A program made the position numbers and the translations under genes. Shown here piece after piece: positions 10,554-21,360 of a DNA stretch of 64,000 bases; positions within the stretch are counted from its first letter, which is position 1; each line of letters begins with the position of its first letter. Source of the DNA: Paramyrothecium sp. XJ0827 (lineage: Eukaryota; Ascomycota; Sordariomycetes; Hypocreales; Stachybotryaceae); assembly GCA_020881915.1 (NCBI GenBank), contig JAJFPB010000004.1, positions 434,001-498,000 on the forward strand, in the 5' to 3' direction. The notes beneath the pieces are model-generated. The model was not told the DNA's origin. It saw only the letters and a list, made by a program, of their open reading frames with translations, and did not search any database.

Positions 10554-12215
10554 TTATTTTGCCTCAAGAACAAGAGTCCAGTCCTTATGGCCCTGTCCAG
10601 AAGGCAGCTGGAAGTGCCTGACCTTGCCGCAGCCGCACTGCTTGTAGTCGAACGGCGTGTAATCGCCGTTGATTGGGTTGTACCAGCTCGCCGTGACGTT
10701 GCAGCCCTTCAAGCTGCTGGTGTCGATGGAGATGGTTGAGTTAGGCGAGTAGACCATCAGCCACGAGCCCTCGCGGTCCCGCGTGGCGGCAATGCGAGCA
10801 TCCGAGATGCCTGCAGAAGAAGTTCAAAGTAATCAGCTCGAGTCTCCTACGATCCGTCAATAACCTAACATACCTGGGTTTCCAACAACAATATCTTGAG
10901 CGGGAATTCTGTTGAAGTAGGTACGCTTCCCACGGTCCAAGATCGCCTTCTTGACATATTGTACCTGAGCTGCACCGGGGAGATCAATGGCCTCGTACCA
11001 TGGAATCATCGGGCCGCCGCCTCCACTGGGGTATCTGTCCGACGTCATCAGCCAGACTGCGTTGGCGCCGTACGTCAAGCCGGCCATGCCTGTGAATGCC
11101 TGTATTGCCGAGTCAGCTTCATCTCAAGGTAAAGCCCAAGCAGCGGCCCTTACCGTCTGCCAATTGCCAATGCGGACATCGCTGGCGTTCCAGACCGGCA
11201 GGTTGCTCCTTGCATTGTTGTAGCGCCACTCGTAATGGGGCTCGTTCTCGAGAGCAGGCCTCTTCTTGCCTTCAGTCGTCTCGCCGACGGAATACATCAG
11301 CTCCGCCGGCTCCCACCCGCGACGGCAGGACCACCACGGGATCGATGGGTTAGGAGGATAGTCCGAATGCCCGGACTGAGACGTGTCGAATGTCAGCCAA
11401 TCGCGGTCGCCGAAGAACGAGCTGGACAGTGCAAGCGGTCCGCCCTCCATCCACTGGTTCTGCGGGTGCATCGTCAACATCGGCTCGTAGCGGAGTCCAT
11501 TCTTCAAAGGCTTTCCCCACTTGTCGCCGAGGGCCTCGCGCTCGCCCGCAATGATGCCTTCAGCGAACGCGTCGTACACGGACGAGAAGTCGAGGACCTC
11601 GTGGTCCCTCTTGGCACTCAGGAGACCTCCGTAGGCGTAGTCGTTGCGGACAGCCGTCTTGTTCTTCCAGATTGGGTTCGTGTCACCGAACAACACTTTT
11701 GGCACGTACGGGTACCGCTTCCCTACGTACTCTCCAAATGACCTTGCGGCCTCGTCGTTGAAGAAGCCAGGGGCGCCCGCGTCGTCGTGGACGTATTTGC
11801 CCCATGCCGGATGCAACACCACGCGGATCCCGTACGTCTCCCACGCGTGCTCCATGACGATGTCGACAAAGTCCCAGTGCGCATCGTTGGGCTTGAATGG
11901 GTCGCTATCGATCCATGATGTGTGGCCCAGGGCGTCGGGCTCGTTGACATTGTCCGGGTGCGCACCGATGGCTTGCACCACGTTGAACCCCTTTTTAGCA
12001 CGATCGGCGAGATATCTGTCGGCTTCATCAAAAGTGAGGCGGTTCAAGAGGAACCATGCAGTGTCGGCCTGCCAGAAAAAAGGCTCCCTGTCCAACGTCT
12101 GGAAGTAGTGGCCGTCGTTCGAAGCGTAAAGAGCGAACTCTGGGGGAGGAGTCCATGCGGCAACGCCGGCGGAAAGCGCCACAAGGCTGATAGCAGCAGC
12201 CCGCAATTGTGCCAT
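10554..12215 (-). CDS. Secreted DUF4038/GH140-like glycoside hydrolase
   Basis: Three exons (12215-11154, 11099-10874, 10810-10554; introns of 54 and 63 bp) encode 514 aa. An N-terminal signal peptide (MAQLRAAAISLVALSAGVAA) precedes a TIM-barrel-type region that starts PFFWQADTAWFLLNRLTFDEA and continues KGFNVVQAI. This is the pattern of DUF4038 (apiosidase-like, GH140) proteins. The C-terminal third (MVYSPNSTISIDTSSL...WYNPINGDYTPF) fits the small beta-domain usually found after DUF4038. Members act outside the cell on plant-derived glycans. Exact substrate specificity cannot be read from sequence. It is an orphan carbohydrate-active gene here; the pectate lyase is 50 kb away. Confidence 0.87.
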
Positions 12216-13766
12216 TGGATAGCACGTTTTCTATCTAATGCAGAATCACGTCGAATTCAAGTTTGAGAGTAGTTCGAGCCTCTGCCTCGGCCCTTCTCGT
12301 CTTTCTGGTTTGGCATTTGCCATTTATACATTACAACGACAACGATTGTCTCTCCGCATCAACGTTACCGCGCGACTCAGCGGCTTGTGCACATATACAT
12401 GATTTGATTGCAGGACAGAGTTCAACCGGCAGCCCGGCAAGTCGGCCGGTGCAGAGTGGTTCCCAATACCACTTACGACTGGTGGAGAAATGCAAGGCCC
12501 ATGAGCAGTAGGGTTTTATATCTTTGCCCGAAGCCCCACTAAGTCGAAGCAAGTTGCTTATGGTTGACGAGTCCAGAAGAGCCGTTCGCAGACAAGGGGT
12601 GCAGAATTCCTCACATCCCCCGCACCCGCTGACCCCAACCCTGCGATGATCCTAAAAACGCGGAGAATTTCTAGAAAGGGCAGTTCTTAGCGCTGGATCG
12701 TCGTCTGACGTCTTCCTCCAATCCTTGGAGTGTCTGCACGCCACGCAAGCCCATGGCAGGAACCGAGATTGGCGAGATAGGGAGGTTCAAGCACTAGCTT
12801 CATGGGGCTCGGCAGTTGGAGGAATTCAGTTAATCCAGCATGTCTATGACATATGACTCTCTTGGCGTATACTTGATTCAGCTACGTAGAAGTCCTAGCA
12901 GGGGCACACGCAGAGAGGTAGCGTGCTTTACACCCGTCAAAGAGGCGGCGACGATGCAGAACGGAGATACTTACTGCCTCAAGTTGTGGTCCCCCAAGTT
13001 CCACCGCTGCAGCTCGGATTTCAGATGGTCCCGAGGCTGACGGCGTTGAGTGTGGAAGCACACATTCGACGGCGAAATAGATGCGGGCACAAAGAGATGG
13101 TCTCCTAGCTCTCAACTGGCAACTGGCACAGTTTTAAGACCATGAAGAGTGCCAGGCTAAGTGCGAATAAGGCCATTAAATGTACCATCCATGAACGGCA
13201 GCATACAGCTTTATTTGATGATTTCGAACCCCACAATCATATCTTTCTCTGAGTCTTCATTGCGATGGTTCTCTTTTTTGCCTACAATATCCAAAGTTTG
13301 TGATTTTGATCAACGCCTGAAAAGTTCGAAGGTCACTTTTCTCCACCACAACATTAGTACGCATCTTACAATCGGACCATTGAAGAAACTACGCGCCCAC
13401 ACTGAAGCTGCCTTAAACTTGAATCAATTTCAAAAGTGCAAACTTGTGAAGCATCTGACTGATGTGTTGGTGTTGGCCGCTCAGAATACTTACCAGTTCG
13501 GCTACCCTAGAGCATTGCGTTGCGGAGCTGTAATGAGTCTGACAGCCAAAACATAATCGCAAGAAAAATAAAAGGAAGAACGCTCAAAATCAATTGGATT
13601 CTCTTCAATTACAATTATTGCTTTAGCTTTACTGATTTTCTGAGAGAGAGATCTCGTAGGGCATGTTCGGGAGTCTTGGACGTCGATGCCTTGACCCACA
13701 CTACACCACGAAGTGAACTAATTGGAATACTAAGACAAAACAAAATGACAGGAATGTCCACTCGCC
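12216..13766. other. Intergenic region
   Basis: Promoter side of the glycosidase gene. Open frames on both strands are short and lack domains. No RNA gene was recognised before the tRNA-Gly. Confidence 0.5.
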
Positions 13767-13771
13767 AAAAA
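13767..13771 (-). terminator. Pol III T-run terminator of tRNA-Gly
   Basis: AAAAA on the plus strand (TTTTT on the transcribed strand) lies ten bases beyond the tRNA 3' end. Confidence 0.6.
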
Positions 13772-13781
13772 GAAACACCAT

Positions 13782-13863
13782 TGCGTGATCTGGGAATCGA
13801 ACCCAGGGCTCCCCGACGCTGCTCGGATGGCAACGGAGAATTTTACCACTAAACCAATCACGC
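13782..13863 (-). tRNA. tRNA-Gly (anticodon GCC), intron-containing
   Basis: The acceptor stem GCGTGAT/ATCACGC pairs perfectly, and the T-arm is CTGGG-TTCGATT-CCCAG. The D-arm is GGTTTAGTGGTAAAATTC. The anticodon GCC is at 13831-13829. The anticodon stem CTCCG/CGGGG only closes if 11 nt (13827-13817) are removed one base 3' of the anticodon. The mature product is then 71 nt, the normal length for tRNA-Gly. Confidence 0.88.
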
Positions 13864-15089
13864 TTCGTTGCGGAACCTTGAGGAAATACAGCTCAAGAGG
13901 AGTGACAACATCACGGCCAACATCACGGCCGACGAGCCTTCCGGATTGCTTTTTCTCGACGATGTTCTCTGACTTAAATTAGAGGAACTTGATTGAGAGG
14001 GAAAACCAGCAAGCGTTCTGGGTCGGCATCAGTAATTAAACGTAGCATTTACGCCAACGAGGGTCACCCAGCGAAGGTGGTGGCGATATCACACGCAGGA
14101 TGATGAGGCTACTTTCCTGATTGCCTACTGCAGAGTCGTTTATTTCTCCTGCCTTCCCTGCCTTGGCCTTAAACTATACCATTATTCATCTTGTTTGAGA
14201 GGCTAATTAATCTCCATCGTTAACGTATAAAGGAATAAATGCCTAGCTTTGCATCGTCGCAGGCAGCAAAGCTCTGCCCAATCCTGGCCGTGCTCGAGAG
14301 ACATTACCCAACGTAGCCAGCATGAACTACTGGTCCTTAGAAATGCAGCAGGGATCTAAGCGGCACTCGGCTCTTAGCCCCTTCCCTTGCCCACCTTTAT
14401 CCGAGCTGCAATCCGAGCATCTCCCCGACATGACACCACCAGCAAGAAGCGGCGTTTGTCGGATGACAAAGTACGTAACGTTGCCACAAGCAGGCAGTGC
14501 TAGGCTCCTATCTGACAGGAGGAAGGAATGCAATAGTCTTCTGAGCTGATGCTATGCCAAAACCTGATGCCCTGAAGAAAGCGAGTGCACCCCACTTGTT
14601 CATCGAAATGAACCTCCACCATCTCCATGACCCTAGTCACGTCCAACCATACCAGGGTCTCGGTCACGTCTGCGCAATCGAACTCACGGCCCCGGTCGGC
14701 CATACTCGTGACCTGTGTCCCCGAAATGCTTGCTTAGGGCTCTTCGAGCTTCGCCACTAACCGGCTTACTCGGATCCTCTCAAATATCGCTTATCAAACG
14801 CTGACATCCTTCAGCTCAAGTACCCCACACCTCTACCGTCATGGAGCCTGCAAGGGGTTTGGATATGCAGCGTGCCGTTCAGCTGGTAAATTCGAGCCAC
14901 ACCCTTGTCTCCTTAGACTGACACCCAAGGGTCATTGTATAGTTGACGCCCTCCTCCGCCTCACTATGTGCACTCAATGCTTGGGTTGTTAGTGTGTTTT
15001 CTGGGACAAACCCTTGGTTTGCGCATCCAATTTGATATTGAACCAAGTCAGAACATCTTCACATATCTGTCCGTACCCATACCGAAACC
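13864..15089. other. Intergenic region
   Basis: This lies between tRNA-Gly and the hemerythrin-like gene. No coding signal was recognised; the 3' part is presumably promoter. Confidence 0.5.
13908..13930. repeat. 11-bp direct duplication
   Basis: The word catcacggcca occurs twice in tandem just 5' of the tRNA-Gly gene. It is a short local duplication of no evident function. Confidence 0.6.
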
Positions 15090-15945
15090 ATGTCCTGGCC
15101 AGAGGTTCCATTCAAACTAATCACCAAGACCCACGATGGCACAACAACGGCATGCAAGGAGACTCTTAGAGCAGCACAGCTGATGGCATTGACGCACAAT
15201 ACCATCTTCCGCGCCTTCAATGCCGCTTACACGCAAGCACCCAGCGTGCTACCAAGTAACAAGCGGGATGTCACGGATTTTATAAAGTTTACCGAGCTAA
15301 CACTCGACTTTTTGGAGAGCCACCATGAAGCCGAAGAAAAGGTCTTCTTCCCGTTGATTGAGACAAAGGCAAATGAGCCGGGCCTGATGGTCGGAAATGT
15401 TGAGCAGCACAGAGACTTTGATCAGCCATTTGGTTCCCTTCGTGCGTACATCGCCGACGTGAGGGCAAGCAGAACCCAATTCGATGCTCAGGAGCTGAGG
15501 CGCCGCATCGATGCGTTGGCCATACCGCTCGAGACTCACCTGAGAGAAGAGATCCCAACCATCTTCTCCGCCGGAGCCAAGATGGGAACGGAGATGTCCA
15601 CATGCTATAAAGCTCTTCATGACGAGGCTGAGCGGACAACAGACCCCTTCAGGTTTGTCAAATGCAAAACAAGTACAAGGCCGCTAGCTGACCCAATCCA
15701 CTAGCTTTGGTCCATTCGTGCTTGGGTGCCAAGATCGTCACTTCAAACTTGACGGTGAAATAATACTGTTCCCAGAGCTCCCGTTCGCCCTGGTCCCATA
15801 CTTGGTCGACTGGATCGTATCGAGGAAGCACTCTGGCGCCTGGAGATTCTGCCCCAGCACCTTTTACGGGGACGTCCGCGAGACTGAATTCTACAGTCTT
15901 TCCTCTGAGAAGCAGGACATATTCGCAGCAACTGCAGCGCAATAG
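15090..15945 (+). CDS. Hemerythrin-like (HHE domain) protein
   Basis: Two exons (15090-15652, 15705-15945; intron of 52 bp with GTTTGT donor and CACTAG acceptor) encode 267 aa. The N-terminal 190 residues form a four-helix HHE-type domain. Candidate iron ligands are visible: H in LTHNTIFRAF, the HHEAEEKVFF block (H-x3-E), EQHRDF, and LETHLREEIP. The second exon supplies a tail (GPFVLGCQDRHF...HSGAWRFCPSTF) that fungal HHE proteins commonly carry. There is no signal peptide, so it is probably cytosolic. HHE proteins bind a di-iron centre and take part in oxygen, NO or iron handling; the specific role is unknown. Without the intron the frame would end at 15704 in non-conserved residues. Confidence 0.85.
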
Positions 15946-16256
15946 GTGAAGCGGTATGGGACAAGACATGTCATGCAAGACGTCTCCGCGATTATGATTA
16001 AGCTTTTCTTGGCTGTTATCCTTCTTTGGATTTGTTGCAGGCTATATGGCGTGAGCTCGCTGTGGCCAGGCTCGGTATCTACGTAGCGTTGTATGACGGC
16101 GATGAATAGCAAGTGATTTTCGGGGATCATGGCCCATCTACGTAAAGGAAGCAAGCAAATTCATGTGAAGTTTATTTTTACTTGAAATCAAAGAAACTAG
16201 TCAAAATGAAACAACGATCAGTGCTTGGGAATCTCATAAATACAATTGACCTATCA
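15946..16256. other. Convergent intergenic region
   Basis: 3' flanks of the hemerythrin-like and dehydrogenase genes. Nothing else was seen. Confidence 0.5.
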
Positions 16257-17372
16257 CTACGCGGCTTTGATCGCAGCTTGCTCAGGCCATTCCTTCAACG
16301 CCCAGTCGACCGCTCTCTTCACGGCCTCATGCACTGGAAGCAGTGGCTTGTAACCCAGTCTCTCCCTCGCCTTCTTGATGCTGTAGGTTCGCGTATATAC
16401 CAAGAACTCGATTCGCTCTTTGATGAGCACCTTGGGTCGGAATCGTCCGAAGCTTGTGATCCACGTCCACCACTCGGCGCACTCCGACATGGCCAGCGCC
16501 ACGGAGGACGGAATGATCCATACTTTGCTGATGGGCGTGCTGTCGCCGAGCTGCACCCAGAACATGCGGAAGAATGTCCAAGGTGGATATGGGCAATCAT
16601 CGGTGATGTTGAAAGCCTCGCCCTCCACCTTGGGGGCATTGGGGTCTTCAATACCCGCGAGGAGCGCATGCGCGGCAAGAATGTGTGCAGATGCCACAGA
16701 GCCGACGTAGACAGAGTCCATGAGCGCTGTGTTGCTGCCCAACCACACGTTCTGTTGTTTCTCTCGGAGGACATTGAGGAGATTGCCAATCATTTGCTGA
16801 TCTCCCTCGCCGTACATGGCGGTAGGACGGATGGTCGCAGTGCGCATCCCGTTCGGATCGTTTGCGCCGAGCACCAGCGCATCGCCGCGGGCTTTGCCAA
16901 CGTGGTAAGGATCTCCGTTCTTCATGGTGGCGAGCGTAGGCCGAGTCTCATCAGCTTGGTCATAAGCGCCACCTGTGCCGGCAATGATGGGACCAGATGA
17001 TGTGTAGACATAGGCCTTTGCTAGGCCTTGTTCTTTGCTGGCGGCGATGAGATTCTGGTTGCCGTTGACATTTACAGTCTCATATTCCGGGGCATGGACG
17101 TGGTCGATGTACGCTACGGGAGACGCAGTGTTAATGACAACATTGGGCTTTGCGAGGTCGAGGAAGCTCTTGACATCGGCGGCGGAGGTGATGTCGCCGG
17201 CTGTATAGTCCACGCCGTCGAATCTGTTCTTGGTAGGGTTGCGAGACATGACGAAGATGTGGCTGCATGTCTCGTCTTCGAGGAGCTGCTTCACAATGTG
17301 GTGGCCAAGGAAGCCAGCGCCTCCGACTACGGCCACACGGCCAAGGACTGTCTTGACGTTCTTCTCGGACAT
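16257..17372 (-). CDS. 3-beta-HSD / sterol-4-alpha-carboxylate 3-dehydrogenase-like (Erg26-like) protein
   Basis: A single exon encodes 371 aa from ATG 17372. An in-frame ATG at 17462 would add 30 residues ahead of the usual start, but that stretch looks like pyrimidine-rich leader. The Rossmann NAD(P) motif VAVVGGAGFLGHHIV lies at about residue 14, as expected for the short form. An acidic/GD motif (TAGDIT) and the catalytic Y-x3-K (YHVGKA) are present, with the upstream serine in YTSSGP. The C-terminal part (FNITDDCPYPPWTFFRMFW, later IKKARERLGYKPL) is typical of the C-3 sterol dehydrogenase/3-beta-HSD branch. Erg26 oxidatively decarboxylates C-4 carboxysterols at the ER. No membrane segment is obvious, so this may be a paralogue acting on another steroid or terpenoid. 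It is adjacent to a P450. Confidence 0.82.
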   Translation of the reverse strand: MSEKNVKTVLGRVAVVGGAGFLGHHIVKQLLEDETCSHIFVMSRNPTKNRFDGVDYTAGDITSAADVKSFLDLAKPNVVINTASPVAYIDHVHAPEYETVNVNGNQNLIAASKEQGLAKAYVYTSSGPIIAGTGGAYDQADETRPTLATMKNGDPYHVGKARGDALVLGANDPNGMRTATIRPTAMYGEGDQQMIGNLLNVLREKQQNVWLGSNTALMDSVYVGSVASAHILAAHALLAGIEDPNAPKVEGEAFNITDDCPYPPWTFFRMFWVQLGDSTPISKVWIIPSSVALAMSECAEWWTWITSFGRFRPKVLIKERIEFLVYTRTYSIKKARERLGYKPLLPVHEAVKRAVDWALKEWPEQAAIKAA

Positions 17373-18606
17373 ATCGACGGAGTAGTTGGGCTGACGGTGA
17401 TTGAGGATAGAAAGGCGCGCTGGACGCTTAGGAGCATGTATAGAAGAAGAGCGGCACGCCATGAGCTGGTCCCTCAGGGTGTGAGTTTACAAAGACAGTT
17501 AAAACCACATCCCCTACTTCTAGGCCCCCCAAGGATATGAGGACGTTCTCTTCCGGAAGTGCTACAATGCATCAAGTTCATCACGGCCCCCACCATCGCG
17601 ATCCCATGGCCCCTGCTCCGGTAATGGTATCGATCACTCAAGATGACTGGACTCGCCGGTCTGACGGCCCCGCAGGCGCAAGCTGAGGAGTTTCGATCTA
17701 GGCCATAATGACCGGGGGTTCCAGTCCACTTATCCGGTGCGGTGGTCAGCGTCAGGACCCGGGCTTGTAGGCGTGGCTTTTCGAACGGTCGCTAATGTAA
17801 TTCAGCGAAGTTCATTGGCGCGACCCGAAGCTGCGGGATTTGACCCCCTGTGAGCGAGATCCGGGGGTGTATGCCATGTGGATTGTGCAGTAGCGGCAAA
17901 AGGCCCCCAATGGGGTTGAGCCCGGGCCAGGGGTGGGTAGGATCTGACATCGTCACTTACGAGGCCCGCTCCTTTAGTCTACATCAACTGGAGAACCGGC
18001 CTCTAGGCAGCCTTTAGGGCAGATAGTCTGATCCTGCGAGCCAGCAAGGTGGCCTATCACGTTCCTTGGGCCGTACGAAGAGTGGATGCCACGACACAGC
18101 CATCATGCTCATTTGAATCTTCTTTGGCCCAGAACCTTGTAGCTTGGCAACGCGTCACACCACGGAGACATCAGTATAACACATTCGACTTCTGGGTGGC
18201 TTATGGCGGAAATCTGCATCCCTAGAAGGGATATTCGACCGCATCTCGTTAGTCCACCTGACTCTCAGGTGAACCAGGATGCATTCAGCACTCGTCACAT
18301 ACCAGGCATACGGATCCTTCAGGTTCGAGGCTTGTGACTCAAAACAATCAAAGCCTCAGCAATCAAAGGGGATGTAGCCTCTCAGAATGAGTCTAGATCC
18401 GCGCCGGTATCCGTAAGAACGATAGCCCGCAGGACGGGCTCCATCCCGGTTCACGTCGTCACAGCGTCGTAATAATGCCGCGGCTAGGACATAGTTTGTG
18501 GTGGTTTGTTATGGCCTAGGTTTCCGCACTGGTGGGTCTCTCGTTTACCGAGAGCCCACGACTGAGATAGTATTAGAGCCATACTGCTGGCGAGTCTTCT
18601 CGTCCC
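17373..18606. other. Divergent intergenic region
   Basis: This is the shared upstream region of the dehydrogenase (-) and P450 (+), 1.2 kb long. No open frame above 60 codons lies wholly inside it (only the 5' end of one frame, to 17540, extends in). It is sequence-complex, and no repeat or RNA gene was recognised. Confidence 0.5.
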
Positions 18607-20380
18607 ATGTTCACTTCAGACATTAGCACCTCGCCCATCATGTCTCTACCTCTTGGGCTCTCCATGCCCGGACTGGCCACAATAGTATTCTCGTTGACCA
18701 TTAGTACTGTCCTCTACGGCTTTTACTATGTGTGGTGGAGATTATATTCCTACCAGGGAATCCCGTCGCACCTAGCGTGGGCGGGTGTTGATGGCGGCTT
18801 CGGGTTCTTCTCTCGTGGAAGAGCATCGCTAAATAGCATTTTGGGTCTTCGCGACATTCTTTGGGATGGGTACACAAATGTGAGTACTTCAATCACGTAC
18901 CGTTGGAGATATGTTACTGACACTTTGACCAGTATTCGTTGAAGGGGAAGCCTTTCATCTTGCCAAATGTCGTGACTGGACATGAAGTCATTCTGCCACC
19001 TGGCCAGATGAGCTGGGTTCTGGAGCAGCCAGACAGCGTGCTCAGTCAGTTTGAGACGAACAAACAGTTCTTGAGCGCTGAGCACACCATGCTTCATGCC
19101 GATATTGCAGATGAGAAGAAATGGCATCGCGTGGCAAACCAGATCAAGCGTGAGCTCACCAGAGATCTTGACTCGTTTGCCGATGATGTCGTGGATGAGA
19201 TCAAAGACGCCCTCAACACTACCTGGGGATTTAACACTAAGCAGTGGCATGAGCTCGACATTCATGGCATCATGCAGGAAGTCACCTCCAGGACTGTGAA
19301 CCGCGTTCTCGTGGGTCTCCCTCTCTGTCGCAACACCAAGTTCCTCCAGTGTTCTATGGCTTTTGCTCAGTACGTCAACCTGGCCGCCACTGCCATAAAA
19401 ATGCTTCCGCTCGCACTGCAACCCATTGTGGCACCAGTCCTTACAGCTTATGACTACTTTCAATATCGACGCCTTGCGGGGTTCATCAAGCCCATCATCC
19501 AGGCCCGCGCCGCTCGATTCGGGCCAGAGGACGTCAAGGCTGATGTCCCCCAGCCCAACGACTTCATCCAATGGAGCATCAAAGACGCGTATCGCCACAA
19601 TGAGAACCCTTGCGATCCTTCAGACTTGGTTAGCAAGCGATTTGCTGTGATCATGTGGGCTGGTATCCAGTCCACTGCCATTACTCTTACCAATGCTCTT
19701 ATTGATATTGCTCATCACCCGGATTCACTCGATATTCAGGCGCAGCTTCGTGAGGAGGCCCTCAAGGCGGCTCGCGCTGAACCCGCCGCGACGCGCTGGT
19801 CCCGGGCGTCCATTGCCCGGCTGCCCAAGATTGACAGCGTACTCACTGAGAGTCTACGTCTTTGGGGCTTTGTTACGCGCGGTGTTACCAAGACTGTAAT
19901 GGTAAAGGAAGGTATCACCATACCCTCTGGTGAACATCTTCCTTATCGTTCCAAGGTGGGAGTAGCCAACTATGGGCCTCAACACGATCCTAATGTCTAC
20001 GGCGAAGACGGTGGTTTCGAATTTGACCCATTCCGTTTCTCTCGAACCAAGGAGGAGGGTCCGCTGAGCGGCCTAAGCTTCGTCACCACCGGCGAGTATT
20101 ACATGGGCTTCAGCCACGGTCGTCACGCATGGTAAGCATCACTGAACGACTGGCCGATCGAGTTAAATGCAAAACAGAACTAACGTTCAATAGCCCTGGA
20201 CGCTATTTTGCCAACCATCAGATCAAGCTTTTGCTTGCCCAGATCGTGATGCGATATGATATTGAGCCTATCAAGGAGCCTCGACCTCTCAACCCCTGGC
20301 TGAACAACAGTTCTGGTCCACCCCTTGGGGCGGTTCTTCGGGTAAAGAGGAGAGAGGACAGTCTTCCTGGACATAAATAG
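18607..20380 (+). CDS. Cytochrome P450 (ent-kaurene-oxidase-like class)
   Basis: Three exons (18607-18879, 18933-20131, 20194-20380; introns of 53 and 62 bp) encode 552 aa. A hydrophobic anchor (LATIVFSLTISTVLYGFYY) is followed by the P450 body. K-helix ESLRLWG (E-x-x-R) and the heme loop FSHGRHACPGRYFANH are present; the latter is split by the second intron right at the axial cysteine codon. The HGRHACPGR form is typical of the fungal ent-kaurene oxidase/CYP68-like families, which oxidise terpenoid or indole-diterpenoid scaffolds. The I-helix reads AGIQST, so the usual acid-Thr pair is not conserved. It is divergent from the Erg26-like gene. A second ATG at 18640 is also possible. Confidence 0.88.
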
Positions 20381-21360
20381 CGGCCTGCCTCCTTAAAAGG
20401 GAACTAGTCAAGAGTTAGCGGTAATTTAAATACCATAGCCCAGGTAATCAAATGGAGTTGGAACCTCCCGGGTCGACTTCCCGAACTCAGAACGACGAGG
20501 GACGAAATTAAGTTGGTGAACAACTCAGCAATCAACTTTGAGTCATCTGCTACGTTGTGCAAAGGATTGTGTTTGTTACAGCAGCGAACAAAGTCAATAC
20601 AGCAATATGATACTAGTGACAAACGATTTTCATGTCATCGTTGATCTCTAGCAAGTACACAATTGCTCCGCTTTATGGACGTCGCATCATCAGCTCAAGA
20701 CCAGTTGATCGGAGGCATACTTCGCGTATTCATCTGCCATGGCGACCTGTGAAGATAATCCTGATATTGCGATATTACTGCTTATGTCGTTTGCTAAATG
20801 CAGGTGGTCCAACAATGCTTCTGGACATTAACGAGTGAATAATACTGCCTATTGCATATGCTGACTCTCGTCTTGTGAAGAGCATTACCCCTGGATAGAC
20901 GGATGCCCACTACCAAAAGCTTGGCCTCAATCAAGCAGCTTTGGCCACATGCTTCCTTGCCGGAGAAGTCAGTCTCTCTGCTAATCTTAGAAGAATATTA
21001 CTACAATGGTAGAAGGGACACATGAATCAGTCGCTAGTGTTATTCTCATTGTGAAATGGAACCCGAGACCGGCTTCCTTCGGCGTTGTATGCGCAAATAC
21101 TATTGATCGGCCATTGTTTAGTCTTCTGGCACGAAATGCGGGCTAATACACAGTCACGAAGTATCTCTGGTGAGTTTGCCAATGTCTATGCTGTTCATGC
21201 GAGATGAGGTAGATTCAGGAGCACCGGCCTAAAGTCATTTTGCTTTCGATAACGGGGATCTTTTTGAATGATCGACACAGATGCTACTTGCTAACACCAC
21301 GCTCAAATAAAAGTGTACAAAAACAGAGAATAGTAAACAAGTGTAGCTCATAGTACATCC
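20381..21360. other. Convergent intergenic region
   Basis: No coding signal or RNA gene was recognised in this 980-bp gap. Confidence 0.5.

Noticed and set aside
11235..12266. Plus-strand open frames antisense to the glycosidase
   Set aside because: These are mirror frames of a GC-rich coding exon. They contain no domains.
17373..17462. 30-residue extension of the Erg26-like protein
   Set aside because: Pyrimidine-rich leader-like sequence. The Rossmann motif is at the expected distance from ATG 17372. The longer form is not fully excluded.
17600..18600. Possible structural RNA in the GC-rich gap
   Set aside because: No tRNA, 5S or rDNA-like core sequence could be matched by eye.
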